From Natrialba swarupiae (lineage in GTDB: Archaea; Halobacteriota; Halobacteria; Halobacteriales; Natrialbaceae), in assembly GCF_008245225.1 (NCBI RefSeq), contig NZ_VTAW01000011.1, forward strand, positions 1 to 64,000: a DNA stretch of 64,000 nt. The letters run 5' to 3'. Both the position numbers and the translations under genes were made by a program. The notes beneath the pieces were generated by a model, which worked only from the letters and a program-made list of their open reading frames with translations, was not told the DNA's origin and made no database searches. This document shows, piece after piece, positions 17,113 to 26,663 of the stretch (positions are counted from its first letter, which is position 1; the number at the start of each line of letters is the position of its first letter).

Positions 17113-18756
17113 ATGACTGCGGCCGCGGATCTGCTGGTGACGAACGCGGAGATACACTCCCTGGCGAACCCCGACGACGTTTGCGAGGCCATGGCCGTCC
17201 GCGACGGCGAGATCGTCCGCCTCGGGAACACCTACGAGATCGAGTTCCTCGAGGGCGTCGAGACCGACGTGATCGACTGCGGCGGCCGGGTCGTCCTCCC
17301 CGGGTTCGTCGACGCCCACACCCACCTCGAGCAACTCGGCCAGCACCTGGTTCACGCGGACCTCTCGAGTGCCGACAGCGCCGACGACTGTCTCGAGTTG
17401 CTCGCCGCGGAGGCCGAGCGAACCGACGACGGCGACGAAGGTGACAGCAACGACGGCCGCGAGTGGATCCTCGGCTTCGGCTACGACGAGAGCGAGTGGG
17501 ACGATCCCGCGGCGGGTCGGCTGACCCGCGAGCAACTCGACGCCGTCAGCGAGGACCGTCCCGTCGCCGCGCTCCGCGTCGACCTCCACACCGCCTCGTT
17601 GAACTCGGTCGCCATCGAGTATCTGGCCGAGGAGATGCCCGACGACGACCTCGAGTGCGAGGCTGGTCAGCCGACGGGGGTCGCCGTCGAGGATGCGGCC
17701 GCAGCGGTTCGGCGGGAGATCACCGCCGACCGCGCGACAATGTGTGAGGTGCTCGAGGCGGCGACGGCCCACGCGGTCGAACGCGGCGTCACGTGCGTCC
17801 ACGACAAGATTCGCGGGTCGACGGCGCCGCAGGTCTACCGCGAGATGGCCGCCGACGGGGCGCTCCCCTTGCGCGTGCGTATCGACTACTGGAGCGACCA
17901 CCTCGAGTCGCTCGTCGACGTCGGCCTCGGGACCAACGATGGCGACGCCCTCGTGGAGACCGGCGCGATCAAGAGCTTCTCCGACGGGAGCATCGGGAGT
18001 CGGACCGCCAAACTTCGGGTGCCGTATGCGGACCTCGACGTGGCACCGGACGGCGACGGACCAGACGACGACCGCGCTGGTGAGGAAACCGCGGGCGACC
18101 GGGGGTATGCGACCGGCCAGTGGATGGTCGACCCCACGGATCTCGCCGCACTCGTCGAGCACGCCGACGGCGCCGGCTATCAGCTGTCGGTCCACGCCAT
18201 CGGCGACGAAGCCGTCGAGGAGACGCTGTCGGCGCTCGAGCGAACCGACGACCCCGCGGGCGCACGCCACCGGATCGAACACCTCGAACTCGCGACCGAC
18301 GACCACCTCGAGCGGATGGCCGAGGCGGGAATCGTCGCCTCGATGCAGCCGAACTTCCACCGGTGGGCCGACGACGGCGGCCTCTACGACCGTCGAATCG
18401 GGAAACGACGGCGACGGCGGACGAACCGGCTCCGACGGGTGCTCGAGGCCGGCGTCCCGCTCGCGTTCGGCTCGGATTGTATGCCGCTCGATCCCCTGTT
18501 CGGCGTCCACCACGCGGTGAACGCGCCGACCGAAGCCCAGCGTCTCTCCGTGACGGAGGCGTTGCGGGCGTACACCCGCGGGGGAGCGTACGCCGGATTC
18601 GACGAGGACCGGTTCGGGACGCTCGCGGTCGGCAACCGGGGGGATTTCGTCGTGCTCGAGGAGTCGCCGTGGGATCGACCGGAGCGGATCGACGAGATCG
18701 AGGTGGTGACGACGGCCGTCGACGGTGACGTCGTCTTCGACGAACGTGACGGGTAG
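17113..18756 (+). CDS. amidohydrolase family 3 (YtcJ-like) metal-dependent hydrolase
   Basis: 547 residues. The N-terminal beta-sandwich strand leads into the metal motif GFVDAHTHLEQLG (about 71-83). The TIM-barrel carries the central segment IKSFSDGSIGSRTA, the His-rich LSVHAIGDEAVE and HRIEHLEL, and the late Asp in FGSDCMPLDPLFG. The C-terminal strands GTLAVGNRGDFVVLE close the composite domain. The family hydrolyses amide or imine bonds. The substrate is not readable. The true start at ATG 17113 follows the hairpin-rich element by 51 bp, so that element may affect its 5' region. An Asp/Asn-rich insert sits near residues 105-115. Confidence 0.8.
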   Translation: MTAAADLLVTNAEIHSLANPDDVCEAMAVRDGEIVRLGNTYEIEFLEGVETDVIDCGGRVVLPGFVDAHTHLEQLGQHLVHADLSSADSADDCLELLAAEAERTDDGDEGDSNDGREWILGFGYDESEWDDPAAGRLTREQLDAVSEDRPVAALRVDLHTASLNSVAIEYLAEEMPDDDLECEAGQPTGVAVEDAAAAVRREITADRATMCEVLEAATAHAVERGVTCVHDKIRGSTAPQVYREMAADGALPLRVRIDYWSDHLESLVDVGLGTNDGDALVETGAIKSFSDGSIGSRTAKLRVPYADLDVAPDGDGPDDDRAGEETAGDRGYATGQWMVDPTDLAALVEHADGAGYQLSVHAIGDEAVEETLSALERTDDPAGARHRIEHLELATDDHLERMAEAGIVASMQPNFHRWADDGGLYDRRIGKRRRRRTNRLRRVLEAGVPLAFGSDCMPLDPLFGVHHAVNAPTEAQRLSVTEALRAYTRGGAYAGFDEDRFGTLAVGNRGDFVVLEESPWDRPERIDEIEVVTTAVDGDVVFDERDG

Positions 18757-18834
18757 CTGTCGTCTTCGTTGATATACACGAGTTTTGTAACCTCTCAAAC
18801 ATTATCTGTGGGTTCGTTGTACCGGGCCCCAGAG

Positions 18835-19605
18835 ATGGGATACGAATCGGATTCGGCCGCGACGGCGGTCGTCGCCGAGGACGTGCGTCGAACCTACCAC
18901 CTCGCTGAGCCGGTCCACGCGGTCGACGGCGTCTCGTTGTCACTGGCTGAGGGCTCGTTCACTGCGGTCATGGGTCCGAGCGGCTCCGGGAAGTCGACGC
19001 TGATGAATCTGGTAGGCTGTCTGGATACGCCGGACGACGGGCGAGTCGCGATCGCCGGCCAGTCGGTGGGGGAGCTGTCGGACGACGACCGGGCCCACCT
19101 CCGGGGGACGGAGATCGGCTTCGTCTTCCAGACGTTCGACCTGATGGCTCGGCTGACCGCCGCGGAGAACGTCACGCTGCCGATGGTCTTTCACGATCCG
19201 GTCGACGCCGATCGCCGCGAGCGGGCGCGAGCGCTGCTCGAGCGCGTCGGCCTCGGCGACAGACTCGAGCACAAACCGACCGAGCTGTCGGGCGGCCAGC
19301 GCCAGCGAGTGGCGATCGCTCGCGCGCTCGCGAACGAGCCGTCGCTCGTGCTGGCCGACGAGCCGACTGGGAACCTCGACTCGGAGACGGAAGCCGAGAT
19401 CATGGATCTCTTCGTCGAACTGAACGACGAGGGGACGACGATCCTGTTGGTCACCCACGAGCGCGAGGTCGCCGAGTACGCCGATCACGTCGTCCACTTA
19501 CTCGACGGACGAATCGAGGACGTCGAACACCTCGGCGAGCGTCGCGACGTCGCAGTGGGTGATCGGGTGACGGGCGCGCTCGAGGAGGTGACCGGCGACG
19601 TATGA
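18835..19605 (+). CDS. ABC transporter ATP-binding protein, MacB/LolD type
   Basis: 256 residues. Walker A GPSGSGKST (about 46-54), signature LSGGQRQRVAIARAL, Walker B LVLADEPTGNLDSET and H-loop LVTHERE are all present. The sequence belongs to the MJ0796/LolD/MacB branch, which pairs with FtsX-type permeases. Its stop overlaps the permease start by 4 bp, so the two are translationally coupled. Confidence 0.9.
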   Translation: MGYESDSAATAVVAEDVRRTYHLAEPVHAVDGVSLSLAEGSFTAVMGPSGSGKSTLMNLVGCLDTPDDGRVAIAGQSVGELSDDDRAHLRGTEIGFVFQTFDLMARLTAAENVTLPMVFHDPVDADRRERARALLERVGLGDRLEHKPTELSGGQRQRVAIARALANEPSLVLADEPTGNLDSETEAEIMDLFVELNDEGTTILLVTHEREVAEYADHVVHLLDGRIEDVEHLGERRDVAVGDRVTGALEEVTGDV

Positions 19606-20825
19606 ACTTTCTCGAGAGCATCCGAATCGGCTGGCGGTCGATCGGTTCGCACAAGCTCCGGTCGACGCTGACGACGCTGGGTGTGATCATCGGCGTCGCC
19701 GCCGTCATCACGTTCATGGTGTTGGGGTCGGGGTTTACCGCGAGCATCATCGGCGATATCGAAGCGGATCAGGAGCCGGTGATGATGGTCCAGACCCAGA
19801 CCGTTCCGGAGGACGGTTTCGGCATCATGACGGTCGATTCGCCGATCTACACCGAAAGCGATATTGCGGAACTCGAGGAGCTCGATGGCGTCGAGTTCGT
19901 CGCCCCCGAAGGCGGACTCGACGTCGTCCAGGCCGGAACCGACGACGAACAGGTGACGGGTGTGATCGACGTTCAGGCGACGACAGCGGACGCCTTCGAG
20001 TTCTCTACGTTCGTCGACGGCGAGACGTTCGACGGGCCGGACGAAGCGGTCGTCAACGAACAGGCGAGCCAGGCGTTTGAAGCGAATCTCTCGGCGGGCG
20101 ACGAGCTGACGCTTACGTTCGAGGACGGCGAGACGGAAACGGTCACCGTCGCTGGCGTCGTCGAGTCCGAACTCGGCGACCAGACGCCGCCAACCGTCTA
20201 CGTGCCCGCGGAGCCGTACTACACGACGACGATCGGGACGCCGGACGGCGACGAAGAGCGGGCGTACCCGTTCCTCCAGGTCGGCGCGGAGGACCTCGAC
20301 GCGGTCGATCCGGTCCAGGAGGACGTCACCGAGTACGTCGAGGACGAGTCGCACGCGGCCGAACTCAAACAGGACGGCGACGAGATCGAAGTCCAGACCG
20401 TCGAGGACGCGATCGAGCAGTTCTCCGACATCGTCGACCAGCTGACGCTGTTTATCGGTGCGGTCGCCGGAATCGCACTCGTCGTCGGCTCGATCGGGAT
20501 CGCGAACATCATGATCGTGAGCGTCACCGAGCGCACCCGCGAGATCGGCATTATGAAAGCCGTCGGTGCGAGGCGACGCGACGTCATGCAACTGTTTCTC
20601 GTCGAGTCGGTTATCCTGGGGGTGATCGGCGCACTGGTCGGGGTCGCGCTCGGACTCGCCGCCGGGTACGCCGGCGTCACGCTGCTCGAGTGGCCGATGG
20701 CGTACCCGCTCGAGTGGATCGCCATCGCGATCGTCGTCGGGGTGAGCGTCGGCGTCGTCTCCGGGCTGTACCCGGCCTGGCGGGCCGCTCGGGTGGATCC
20801 GATCGAGGCGCTTCGCCACGAGTGA
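19602..20825 (+). CDS. MacB/FtsX-family ABC transporter permease
   Basis: 407 residues. One N-terminal transmembrane helix (about 20-45) is followed by a large extracellular MacB periplasmic-core-like domain (about 50-270). The FtsX core has three helices at the C-terminus, with the signature IMIVSVTERTREIGIMKAVGARRRDV. Together with the upstream ATPase it forms an export or mechanotransmission complex, possibly for lipoproteins or peptides. The substrate is unknown. Confidence 0.88.
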   Translation: MNFLESIRIGWRSIGSHKLRSTLTTLGVIIGVAAVITFMVLGSGFTASIIGDIEADQEPVMMVQTQTVPEDGFGIMTVDSPIYTESDIAELEELDGVEFVAPEGGLDVVQAGTDDEQVTGVIDVQATTADAFEFSTFVDGETFDGPDEAVVNEQASQAFEANLSAGDELTLTFEDGETETVTVAGVVESELGDQTPPTVYVPAEPYYTTTIGTPDGDEERAYPFLQVGAEDLDAVDPVQEDVTEYVEDESHAAELKQDGDEIEVQTVEDAIEQFSDIVDQLTLFIGAVAGIALVVGSIGIANIMIVSVTERTREIGIMKAVGARRRDVMQLFLVESVILGVIGALVGVALGLAAGYAGVTLLEWPMAYPLEWIAIAIVVGVSVGVVSGLYPAWRAARVDPIEALRHE

Positions 20826-20990
20826 CCGTGGGAGAATCCGGCTCGAGCGTCGTCGCCGAACTCACACTCGTCTCTCCGGATTCGGTCGACGTGCGACGAG
20901 GACTCGTGTCGCCGCGAGCCGCGGTGTTCGGGGAAACAGCGGCGCGCGGACGCTTCGACGGCACACTCGTCGCTCGAGGCCGGCGCCCGT

Positions 20991-22061
20991 TTACGCGAGA
21001 TCGATCTGTCGGCTCGTCCGCGCGGACTCGTAGGTCGCTTCGATCACGCGCAGGTCCGTCAGCCCGTCGATCCCGTCGGGTTCGGGCTCCGTCCCGGTGA
21101 GGACGCAGTAGCCGAAGTAGTCGAACTCCTCGCGGACTTCGTCGACCGGCGGTCCCGTATACTCCATGCGCATATCGCCGCTCTCGACGACCATCTCGTG
21201 TGGGACGACACCGCCGAACGGTGAGGCGATCGAAATTCTGCCATCGGTTCCCACGAGTTGGAGTCGACTGGCCGCGTGGGCGTCGAGCGACGCCGTACAC
21301 GAGGCCGTCGCGCCGGTCGGAAACTCGAGTTGGAACGCGACGTGCTCGTCGACGTCCGCAAACGCGCCGTCACTCGAGTGGGTGGTGGCGTACACTCCTT
21401 CCGAATCGCAGCCGAGAATAAAGCGGGTCGTGTTCAGCGGGTAGACGCCGAGGTCGACCATCGCGCCGCCGCCGGCGAGATCGGCGTCCAGTCGCCAGGT
21501 ATCCGCATCCGCGTACTCGAGCAGCGGGTTCGAGAAACTCCCGTGTACCTGTACGACTTCGCCGACGACGTCGCTGTGAACGAGTTCCCGCGTTCGGCGA
21601 ACCGACGGTTCGGTCTGGAGCCGGTAGGCTGTCATGAGCGTCACGCCGGCGTCTTCGCAGGCGTCTACCACGGCTCTCGCGCGTTCGAGGGTCGTCTCGA
21701 GCGGTTTCTCACAGATGACGTGTTTTCCGTGCTCGGCCGCCGCGACGGCGTACTGGCCGTGGAACGCGTTCGGCGTCGCCACGTACACCGCGTCGTAGGC
21801 GTCGGCGTGGTCTCCCTCGAGGAAGGCCTCGTAGTCGAGAACGTGTGAAACGTCGAACTCCTCGGCGGCGGTCGTCGTCCGTTCGGGTGATCCGGTGACC
21901 AAAACGGTCGTTTCGCAGTACTCTCCGTCGGCGATCCCGGGGAGGGCACGCTGGCGAGCGAAGCCGCCGACGCCGACGATCGCGAGACGAACCGTTCCGT
22001 CGACGGACTCGCGTTCCCAGTCCCGGCGCGTGAAATTCGCAAACGCGTTCTCGAGGTTCAT
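20991..22061 (-). CDS. Gfo/Idh/MocA oxidoreductase, D-xylose dehydrogenase-like
   Basis: 356 residues. The Rossmann N-terminus VRLAIVGVGGFARQRALPGI starts near residue 24, and the conserved EKPLE follows at about 120. The C-terminal alpha/beta domain carries the WRLDADLAGGGAMVDLGVYPLN dimer and substrate motif. The unusual N-terminal extension (ENAFANFTRRDWERE) and overall pattern resemble the haloarchaeal NADP-dependent D-xylose 1-dehydrogenase (Gfo6/Xdh) as I recall it. There are no other pentose genes nearby, so the substrate is uncertain. Confidence 0.75.
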   Translation of the reverse strand: MNLENAFANFTRRDWERESVDGTVRLAIVGVGGFARQRALPGIADGEYCETTVLVTGSPERTTTAAEEFDVSHVLDYEAFLEGDHADAYDAVYVATPNAFHGQYAVAAAEHGKHVICEKPLETTLERARAVVDACEDAGVTLMTAYRLQTEPSVRRTRELVHSDVVGEVVQVHGSFSNPLLEYADADTWRLDADLAGGGAMVDLGVYPLNTTRFILGCDSEGVYATTHSSDGAFADVDEHVAFQLEFPTGATASCTASLDAHAASRLQLVGTDGRISIASPFGGVVPHEMVVESGDMRMEYTGPPVDEVREEFDYFGYCVLTGTEPEPDGIDGLTDLRVIEATYESARTSRQIDLA

Positions 22062-22239
22062 ACCACGTCTACGACTTGGACCGAGAAGGAATCAATCCAC
22101 GACGCGACGACTATCACTAATAGAAACCACTCTGGGTCGATGACCGACAGGAATATACAATTCATCCCTGGAATAATTCTCTGGAAACCACTCGATGTCG
22201 GTATTCGAAGGAAAAAGTTATTCAACACGGCACAATGAT

Positions 22240-22255
22240 CTGTGATCACTCACAG
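22240..22255 (+). promoter_or_regulatory. palindrome upstream of nadA
   Basis: CTGTGA-TCAC-TCACAG lies 10 bases before the nadA start and contains the 8-bp palindrome GTGATCAC. Its position suits a repressor operator or a translation-affecting hairpin for the NAD operon. Confidence 0.35.
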
Positions 22256-22265
22256 GTGACGTGAT

Positions 22266-23399
22266 ATGGCCAAGATGGAAACTGCAGAGCTAGAAACCGA
22301 CCTCAGTCTGTTCAAATACGACAATCTCGAGCAGTTACCGCCGAGATACCGCGATCTCGAGAAATCCGAGCGAACAGAGCGCATCGAGGCGGCGCTCTCC
22401 GAGTTAGGCGACGACGTCGTCATTCTCGGGCACAACTACCAGCGCCGGGAGATCGTTGAACACGCCGATTTCGTCGGGGATTCCTACCAGCTCTCGAAGG
22501 AAGCAGCCGAGGCGGACGCCGAGTACGTGATCTTCGGCGGCGTGACGTTCATGGCCGAGAGCGCGGACATCATCACCGACGACGACCAGACGGTGATCCT
22601 CCCGAGCATGGAGGCCTCCTGTCCAATGGCGGGGATGGCTGAAGCGCTGCAGGTCGACGCCGCGTGGGCCGAGATCACTGACGCTGCGCCCGACGAAGAG
22701 ATCATCCCGATCACCTACATGAACTCCTACGCCGACCTGAAGGCCTTCTGTGCGAGCCAGGGCGGGCTCGTCTGTACCTCCTCGAACGCCCACAGGGCCT
22801 TCGAGTACGCCTTCGAGAAGGGCGACAAGGTCCTCTTCCTCCCCGACAAACACCTCGGAGAGAACACCGCCTACCGGCTGGGCATGGAGGACGCGATTGC
22901 GAAGTGGGACCCCTGGGACCCCGAGGGCAAGGACGCCGACGAGGTCGCCGAGAGCGACATCATCCTCTGGGACGGCTACTGTCAGGTCCACGAGCGGTTC
23001 CGCGTCGAGCACATCGACGACATCCGCACGGAACACCCGGACGCGAACGTCGTCGTCCACCCCGAGTGCCGCCGCGAGGTCGTCGAGGCCGCCGACGTCG
23101 TCGGCTCCACCGCCACGATCTGCGAGACCGTCGAAAACGCCGATCCCGGCGAGCAGTGGGCGATCGGCACCGAGATCCATCTCACGAACCACCTGCAACG
23201 GTGGCACCCCGAAGTCGAGGTGCTCCCGCTCTGTGGCGACGCCTGCATGGACTGCAACGCCATGCGCCAGATCGACCCCAACTACCTGACGTGGGTCTTA
23301 GAGGAACTCGTCGAGGGTCGCGAACGCAACGTGATCGAGGTCGCCCCCGAGGAGAAAGAACTGGCGGAAGTGGCGCTCGATCGCATGCTCGAGATCTAA
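22266..23399 (+). CDS. nadA: quinolinate synthase
   Basis: 377 residues. It condenses iminoaspartate with dihydroxyacetone phosphate to quinolinate, using a [4Fe-4S] cluster. The three pseudo-repeat domains are visible, with cysteines in SMEASCPMAGMAEAL, GLVCTSSNAHRAF and LPLCGDACMDCNAM. The N-terminus GHNYQRREIVEHADFVGDS is typical. It is the first gene of nadA-nadB-nadC, 15 bp from nadB. Confidence 0.93.
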   Translation: MAKMETAELETDLSLFKYDNLEQLPPRYRDLEKSERTERIEAALSELGDDVVILGHNYQRREIVEHADFVGDSYQLSKEAAEADAEYVIFGGVTFMAESADIITDDDQTVILPSMEASCPMAGMAEALQVDAAWAEITDAAPDEEIIPITYMNSYADLKAFCASQGGLVCTSSNAHRAFEYAFEKGDKVLFLPDKHLGENTAYRLGMEDAIAKWDPWDPEGKDADEVAESDIILWDGYCQVHERFRVEHIDDIRTEHPDANVVVHPECRREVVEAADVVGSTATICETVENADPGEQWAIGTEIHLTNHLQRWHPEVEVLPLCGDACMDCNAMRQIDPNYLTWVLEELVEGRERNVIEVAPEEKELAEVALDRMLEI

Positions 23400-23414
23400 C
23401 ACTGATACCAGACC

Positions 23415-24959
23415 ATGAGTGAGACATCCACAACCCACGAAACCGCAGACGTGCTCGTCGTCGGTAGCGGCATCGCCGGCTGTGCGGCCGCCCTCGCCGC
23501 GGCCCGTGAGGGCAGCGAGGTCCTGTTGCTGACGAAAGCCACGAAACCCGACGGCGCAAGCACCGACTGGGCCCAGGGCGGCATCTCGACCACCCGCGAC
23601 GATCCCGCGTCGCTCAAAGAGGATATCATCGCTGCCAGTGACGGCACCGCCGACCCCGATGCGGTCGACGTACTCGTCGACAACGCCGACGACGCCGTCG
23701 AAGACGTCCTCCTCGAGACGCTCGAGATCGAGTTCGACGGCACCGAAGGCGACGCTGAGGATAGCAGGGAGTTCGACTACGCTCGCGAAGCCGCCCACTC
23801 CGAGAATCGCATTCTCCACGTCGACGCCTCCACGGGCACTCACATCCTGCGTCCGTTCCTGAACTACATCGACGACCACGCGAACATCGAGGTGCGCCAA
23901 GATACGGCCGCCCTCGAGTTGATCACTCACGAGGGACGGGTCCACGGCATCGTTAGTGACGAAAAATCGGACGGAAACCCCATCTATGCGGGCACGACGG
24001 TCCTCGCAACCGGCGGTATCGGGGCCCTCTACGGTCGGTCGACCAACCCCGACGACGCCACCGGCGACGGGATCGCCATGGCCGCGCTCGCCGGTGCGGA
24101 AACTGCGGACCTCGAGTACGTCCAGTTCCACCCGACAGCCTATGCCGGGGACGATCCGTTCCTGCTCTCTGAGGCCCTGCGCGGTGAGGGCGCTATCCTC
24201 CGAAATGCAGAGGGCGAGCGATTCATGTCCGACTACCACGCAGACGCCGAACTCGCGCCCCGCGACGTCGTTGCCCGCGCCGTCGCGAGCGAGCGTGAGG
24301 AAACGGGCGAGGTCGTCCTCGACGTGAGCCCCCTCGAGTTCGAGGCCGAGTTCCCCAACCTTGCCGAGAAGTGTCGCGAGCGCGGCGTCGACGGCGACGA
24401 GATTCCCGTCGCCCCCTGCGAGCACTTCCTCTGTGGCGGCATCGACGTCGACGACCGCGGGCGGACGACGCTCGACCGACTGTACGCCGTCGGCGAGTGT
24501 GCCCGCACCGGCGTCCACGGCGCGAACCGACTGGCGAGCACGAGCCTGCTCGAGGGGCTGGTCTGGGGACTGCGCGCGGGTGAAGATGCAGCCACCGCCG
24601 ACGCAACACCCGAGGCCGTCGAAGCCCCCGACCTCCTCAACCGTGACCCCGACCTCCCCGAGCGCTTCGCTGCCGAAAAGTTCACCCGCCTGAAGCGGAC
24701 GATGGACGAGTACCTCGGCCTCGAGCGCGACCCCGACGAGATCGCCCGCGCGAGCGCCGTCCTTCGGCGACTCAAGGGTGAGGTCGACGCCTACATCCGC
24801 ACGCGGACGGCGCGGGACCTCTACGAACTCCGGAACGCGAGCGTCGTCGCCTTGCTGATCGCGCGCGCTGCGAGCGAGAACACTGAATCGAAGGGGTGTC
24901 ACTACGTCGTCGACGACGCTGCCGACGAACGAACCGCGGAGCCACCGGCCGACGACTGA
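23415..24959 (+). CDS. nadB: L-aspartate oxidase
   Basis: A 514-residue FAD enzyme oxidising aspartate to iminoaspartate for NadA. The dinucleotide motif VLVVGSGIAGCAAALAAAR lies at about 14-32. The active-site region includes HPTAYAGDDPFLLSEALRGEGAIL and the FAD segment GECARTGVHGANRLASTSLLEGLVWG. The C-terminal helical domain is present. NadC begins only 3 bp after its stop, so the two are cotranscribed. A long antisense open frame covers it but reads only as a G+C shadow. Confidence 0.93.
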   Translation: MSETSTTHETADVLVVGSGIAGCAAALAAAREGSEVLLLTKATKPDGASTDWAQGGISTTRDDPASLKEDIIAASDGTADPDAVDVLVDNADDAVEDVLLETLEIEFDGTEGDAEDSREFDYAREAAHSENRILHVDASTGTHILRPFLNYIDDHANIEVRQDTAALELITHEGRVHGIVSDEKSDGNPIYAGTTVLATGGIGALYGRSTNPDDATGDGIAMAALAGAETADLEYVQFHPTAYAGDDPFLLSEALRGEGAILRNAEGERFMSDYHADAELAPRDVVARAVASEREETGEVVLDVSPLEFEAEFPNLAEKCRERGVDGDEIPVAPCEHFLCGGIDVDDRGRTTLDRLYAVGECARTGVHGANRLASTSLLEGLVWGLRAGEDAATADATPEAVEAPDLLNRDPDLPERFAAEKFTRLKRTMDEYLGLERDPDEIARASAVLRRLKGEVDAYIRTRTARDLYELRNASVVALLIARAASENTESKGCHYVVDDAADERTAEPPADD

Positions 24960-24962
24960 TCC

Positions 24963-25778
24963 ATGATCACCGACGCAGACGTCGAACGCTGGCTTCGCGA
25001 GGACGTCGGCCACCACGACGTCACCAACCACGTTCCGGGCGAAACACAGGGCCGACTCGTCGCCAAGGAATCGGGCGTCGCCGCCGGTCTCGACGCCGCA
25101 CAGGCCGTCTTCGACTATCTCGGCGTCTCGGTCGTCGATCGACTCGCAGACGGAACAGCCGTCGACTCCGGCGACGCACTGCTTCGAGTCGACGGACCTG
25201 CACGCGAGGTGCTGCGGGGCGAACGCGTCGCCGTCAACCTCGCCGGCCACGCGTCCGGTGTCGCGACGCGAACCCGTACGGCCGTCGAGGCCGCCCGAAC
25301 TGAGTCCGAGGAGGTCCGGATCGCCGCTACCCGGAAGACGACGCCGGGTCTGCGCGGCCTCGAGAAACGCGCCGTCGTCGCCGGCGGCGGCGACACCCAT
25401 CGTCTCGACCTCTCGCACATGGTGATGGTCAAGGACAACCATGTCGCCGAGATGGGTCTCGAGAACGCGGTCTCGCAGTTCCGCGAGCGCGTCTCGTTCG
25501 CGACCAAGATCGAAGTCGAAGTCGAGGCGGTCGACGACGCGCCACTCGCCGCGGCGGCGGGTGCCGACATTGTCTTACTCGACAACATGACGCCCGCGAA
25601 GACCGAAACGGCAGCCGACGCGCTCGCCGACGCCGATGGCGTCCTCACGGAAGCAAGCGGCGGGATCACGGTCGCCGACGTCCCTGACTACGCCGCGACG
25701 GGCGTCGACGTGATCTCGATGGGCTCGCTTACGCACTCGGCGCCGTCGCTGGACCTGTCGTTCCGGACCGGCGAGTAA
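24963..25778 (+). CDS. nadC: nicotinate-nucleotide pyrophosphorylase (carboxylating)
   Basis: A 271-residue quinolinate phosphoribosyltransferase producing nicotinate mononucleotide. Signatures: VNLAGHASGVATRTR, the PRPP/quinolinate-site ATRKTTPGLRGLEKRAVVAGGG, MVKDNHV, and LLDNMTPAKT with the acidic residue after IVLLD. The C-terminus EASGGITVADVPDYAATGVDVISMGSLTHS is typical. It completes de novo NAD precursor synthesis in this operon. Confidence 0.93.
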   Translation: MITDADVERWLREDVGHHDVTNHVPGETQGRLVAKESGVAAGLDAAQAVFDYLGVSVVDRLADGTAVDSGDALLRVDGPAREVLRGERVAVNLAGHASGVATRTRTAVEAARTESEEVRIAATRKTTPGLRGLEKRAVVAGGGDTHRLDLSHMVMVKDNHVAEMGLENAVSQFRERVSFATKIEVEVEAVDDAPLAAAAGADIVLLDNMTPAKTETAADALADADGVLTEASGGITVADVPDYAATGVDVISMGSLTHSAPSLDLSFRTGE

Positions 25779-25876
25779 CTCGCCTGCTCGTCCCGGAGTG
25801 GATTCCGGTGGATTGACGGAACCGGCCGACGCGCGAGACCGACCGACATTTTCCCCTCGAGCGCGCAATCCCGACC

Positions 25877-26557
25877 GTGACGACACCCGTTCGAATCTGT
25901 CCGGAACACGGTCCGTTCCAAACCGAGGGCGACGGTTGTCCGATCTGTGGTGCTCGTGGAACACGACTGCTCTCGAGCGAGCGCCGTCGACGACTCTCGA
26001 CGTTCACGAGTGGGCTGCTCAGACACTTCCCCGACGACGCGGGGCTCGAACTGGACGAGCGCGGCTGGGTCGACTACGACGATCTCGTCTCGGCGATCGA
26101 ACGGCAATACGAGTGGGCACGCGACCGTCACCTCGAGGCAGTCGTCGAAACCGATCCGAAGGGACGATTCGAGCGGACGGGCGACGGTGCCGACGGGAAA
26201 ACGGAACACGACGACCGCGTTCGCGCGGCCTACGGCCACTCCGTCGACGTCTCCCTCGAGCCGACCGACGCACCGGTTCCCGACGAACTCTACCACGGTA
26301 CTGCTCCCGGCAATCTCGAGTCGATCCGTTCCGAGGGGCTGCGACCGATGTCTCGCCAGCACGTCCACCTCTCGGGGAGTCAGGAGGCGGCTCGAACCGT
26401 CGGTCGGCGACACGCGTCCGATCCCGTCGTTCTCGTCGTGGACGCGGCAGGGATGCTCGCCGACGGCTACCGGCTCACGAAACGCGGCCGGGAGACGTAC
26501 ACGACCGACGCGGTACCGCCGACGTATCTCTCGGTGGCTGGCTCTGCAGACGAGTAA
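25877..26557 (+). CDS. kptA: RNA 2'-phosphotransferase (Tpt1/KptA) with N-terminal zinc finger
   Basis: 226 residues, GTG start. Tpt1 transfers an internal RNA 2'-phosphate to NAD+, giving ADP-ribose cyclic phosphate. An archaeal N-terminal zinc-binding module (CPEHGPFQTEGDGCPICG) precedes the winged-helix half (LLRHFPDDAGLELDERGWVDYDDL) and the catalytic half: AAYGHSVDV, LYHGTAPGNLESIRSEGL, QHVHLSGSQEAA. It follows nadC by 98 bp on the same strand, linking an NAD-consuming enzyme to NAD synthesis. Confidence 0.88.
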   Translation: MTTPVRICPEHGPFQTEGDGCPICGARGTRLLSSERRRRLSTFTSGLLRHFPDDAGLELDERGWVDYDDLVSAIERQYEWARDRHLEAVVETDPKGRFERTGDGADGKTEHDDRVRAAYGHSVDVSLEPTDAPVPDELYHGTAPGNLESIRSEGLRPMSRQHVHLSGSQEAARTVGRRHASDPVVLVVDAAGMLADGYRLTKRGRETYTTDAVPPTYLSVAGSADE

Positions 26558-26634
26558 GCGCCGACAGATCCGGTTAGTGACCGACAAGACGGTGACACGT
26601 CCGTCCTGGTCGCTGCAGTAGGGGCTCCGAAGGG

Positions 26635-26648
26635 TATAAGTATAAAAT
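26635..26648 (+). promoter_or_regulatory. TATA-like promoter element
   Basis: TATAAGTATAAAAT lies about 16-29 bases upstream of ATG 26664, a spacing expected for a leaderless archaeal transcript. Confidence 0.45.
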
Positions 26649-26663
26649 ATCCAATCGTTGTAT

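Noticed and set aside
16690-18798. A 702-codon minus-strand frame over the amidohydrolase
   Set aside because: Shadow of the amidohydrolase. The metal motifs are all on the plus strand.
20991-22061. A pentose-degradation operon around the xylose dehydrogenase-like gene
   Set aside because: Neighbours are an ABC exporter and NAD synthesis genes. No other sugar enzymes are seen.
23298-25442. A 714-codon minus-strand frame opposite nadB/nadC
   Set aside because: nadB and nadC have unambiguous motifs. The antisense text is a repetitive Val/Gly/Arg shadow.
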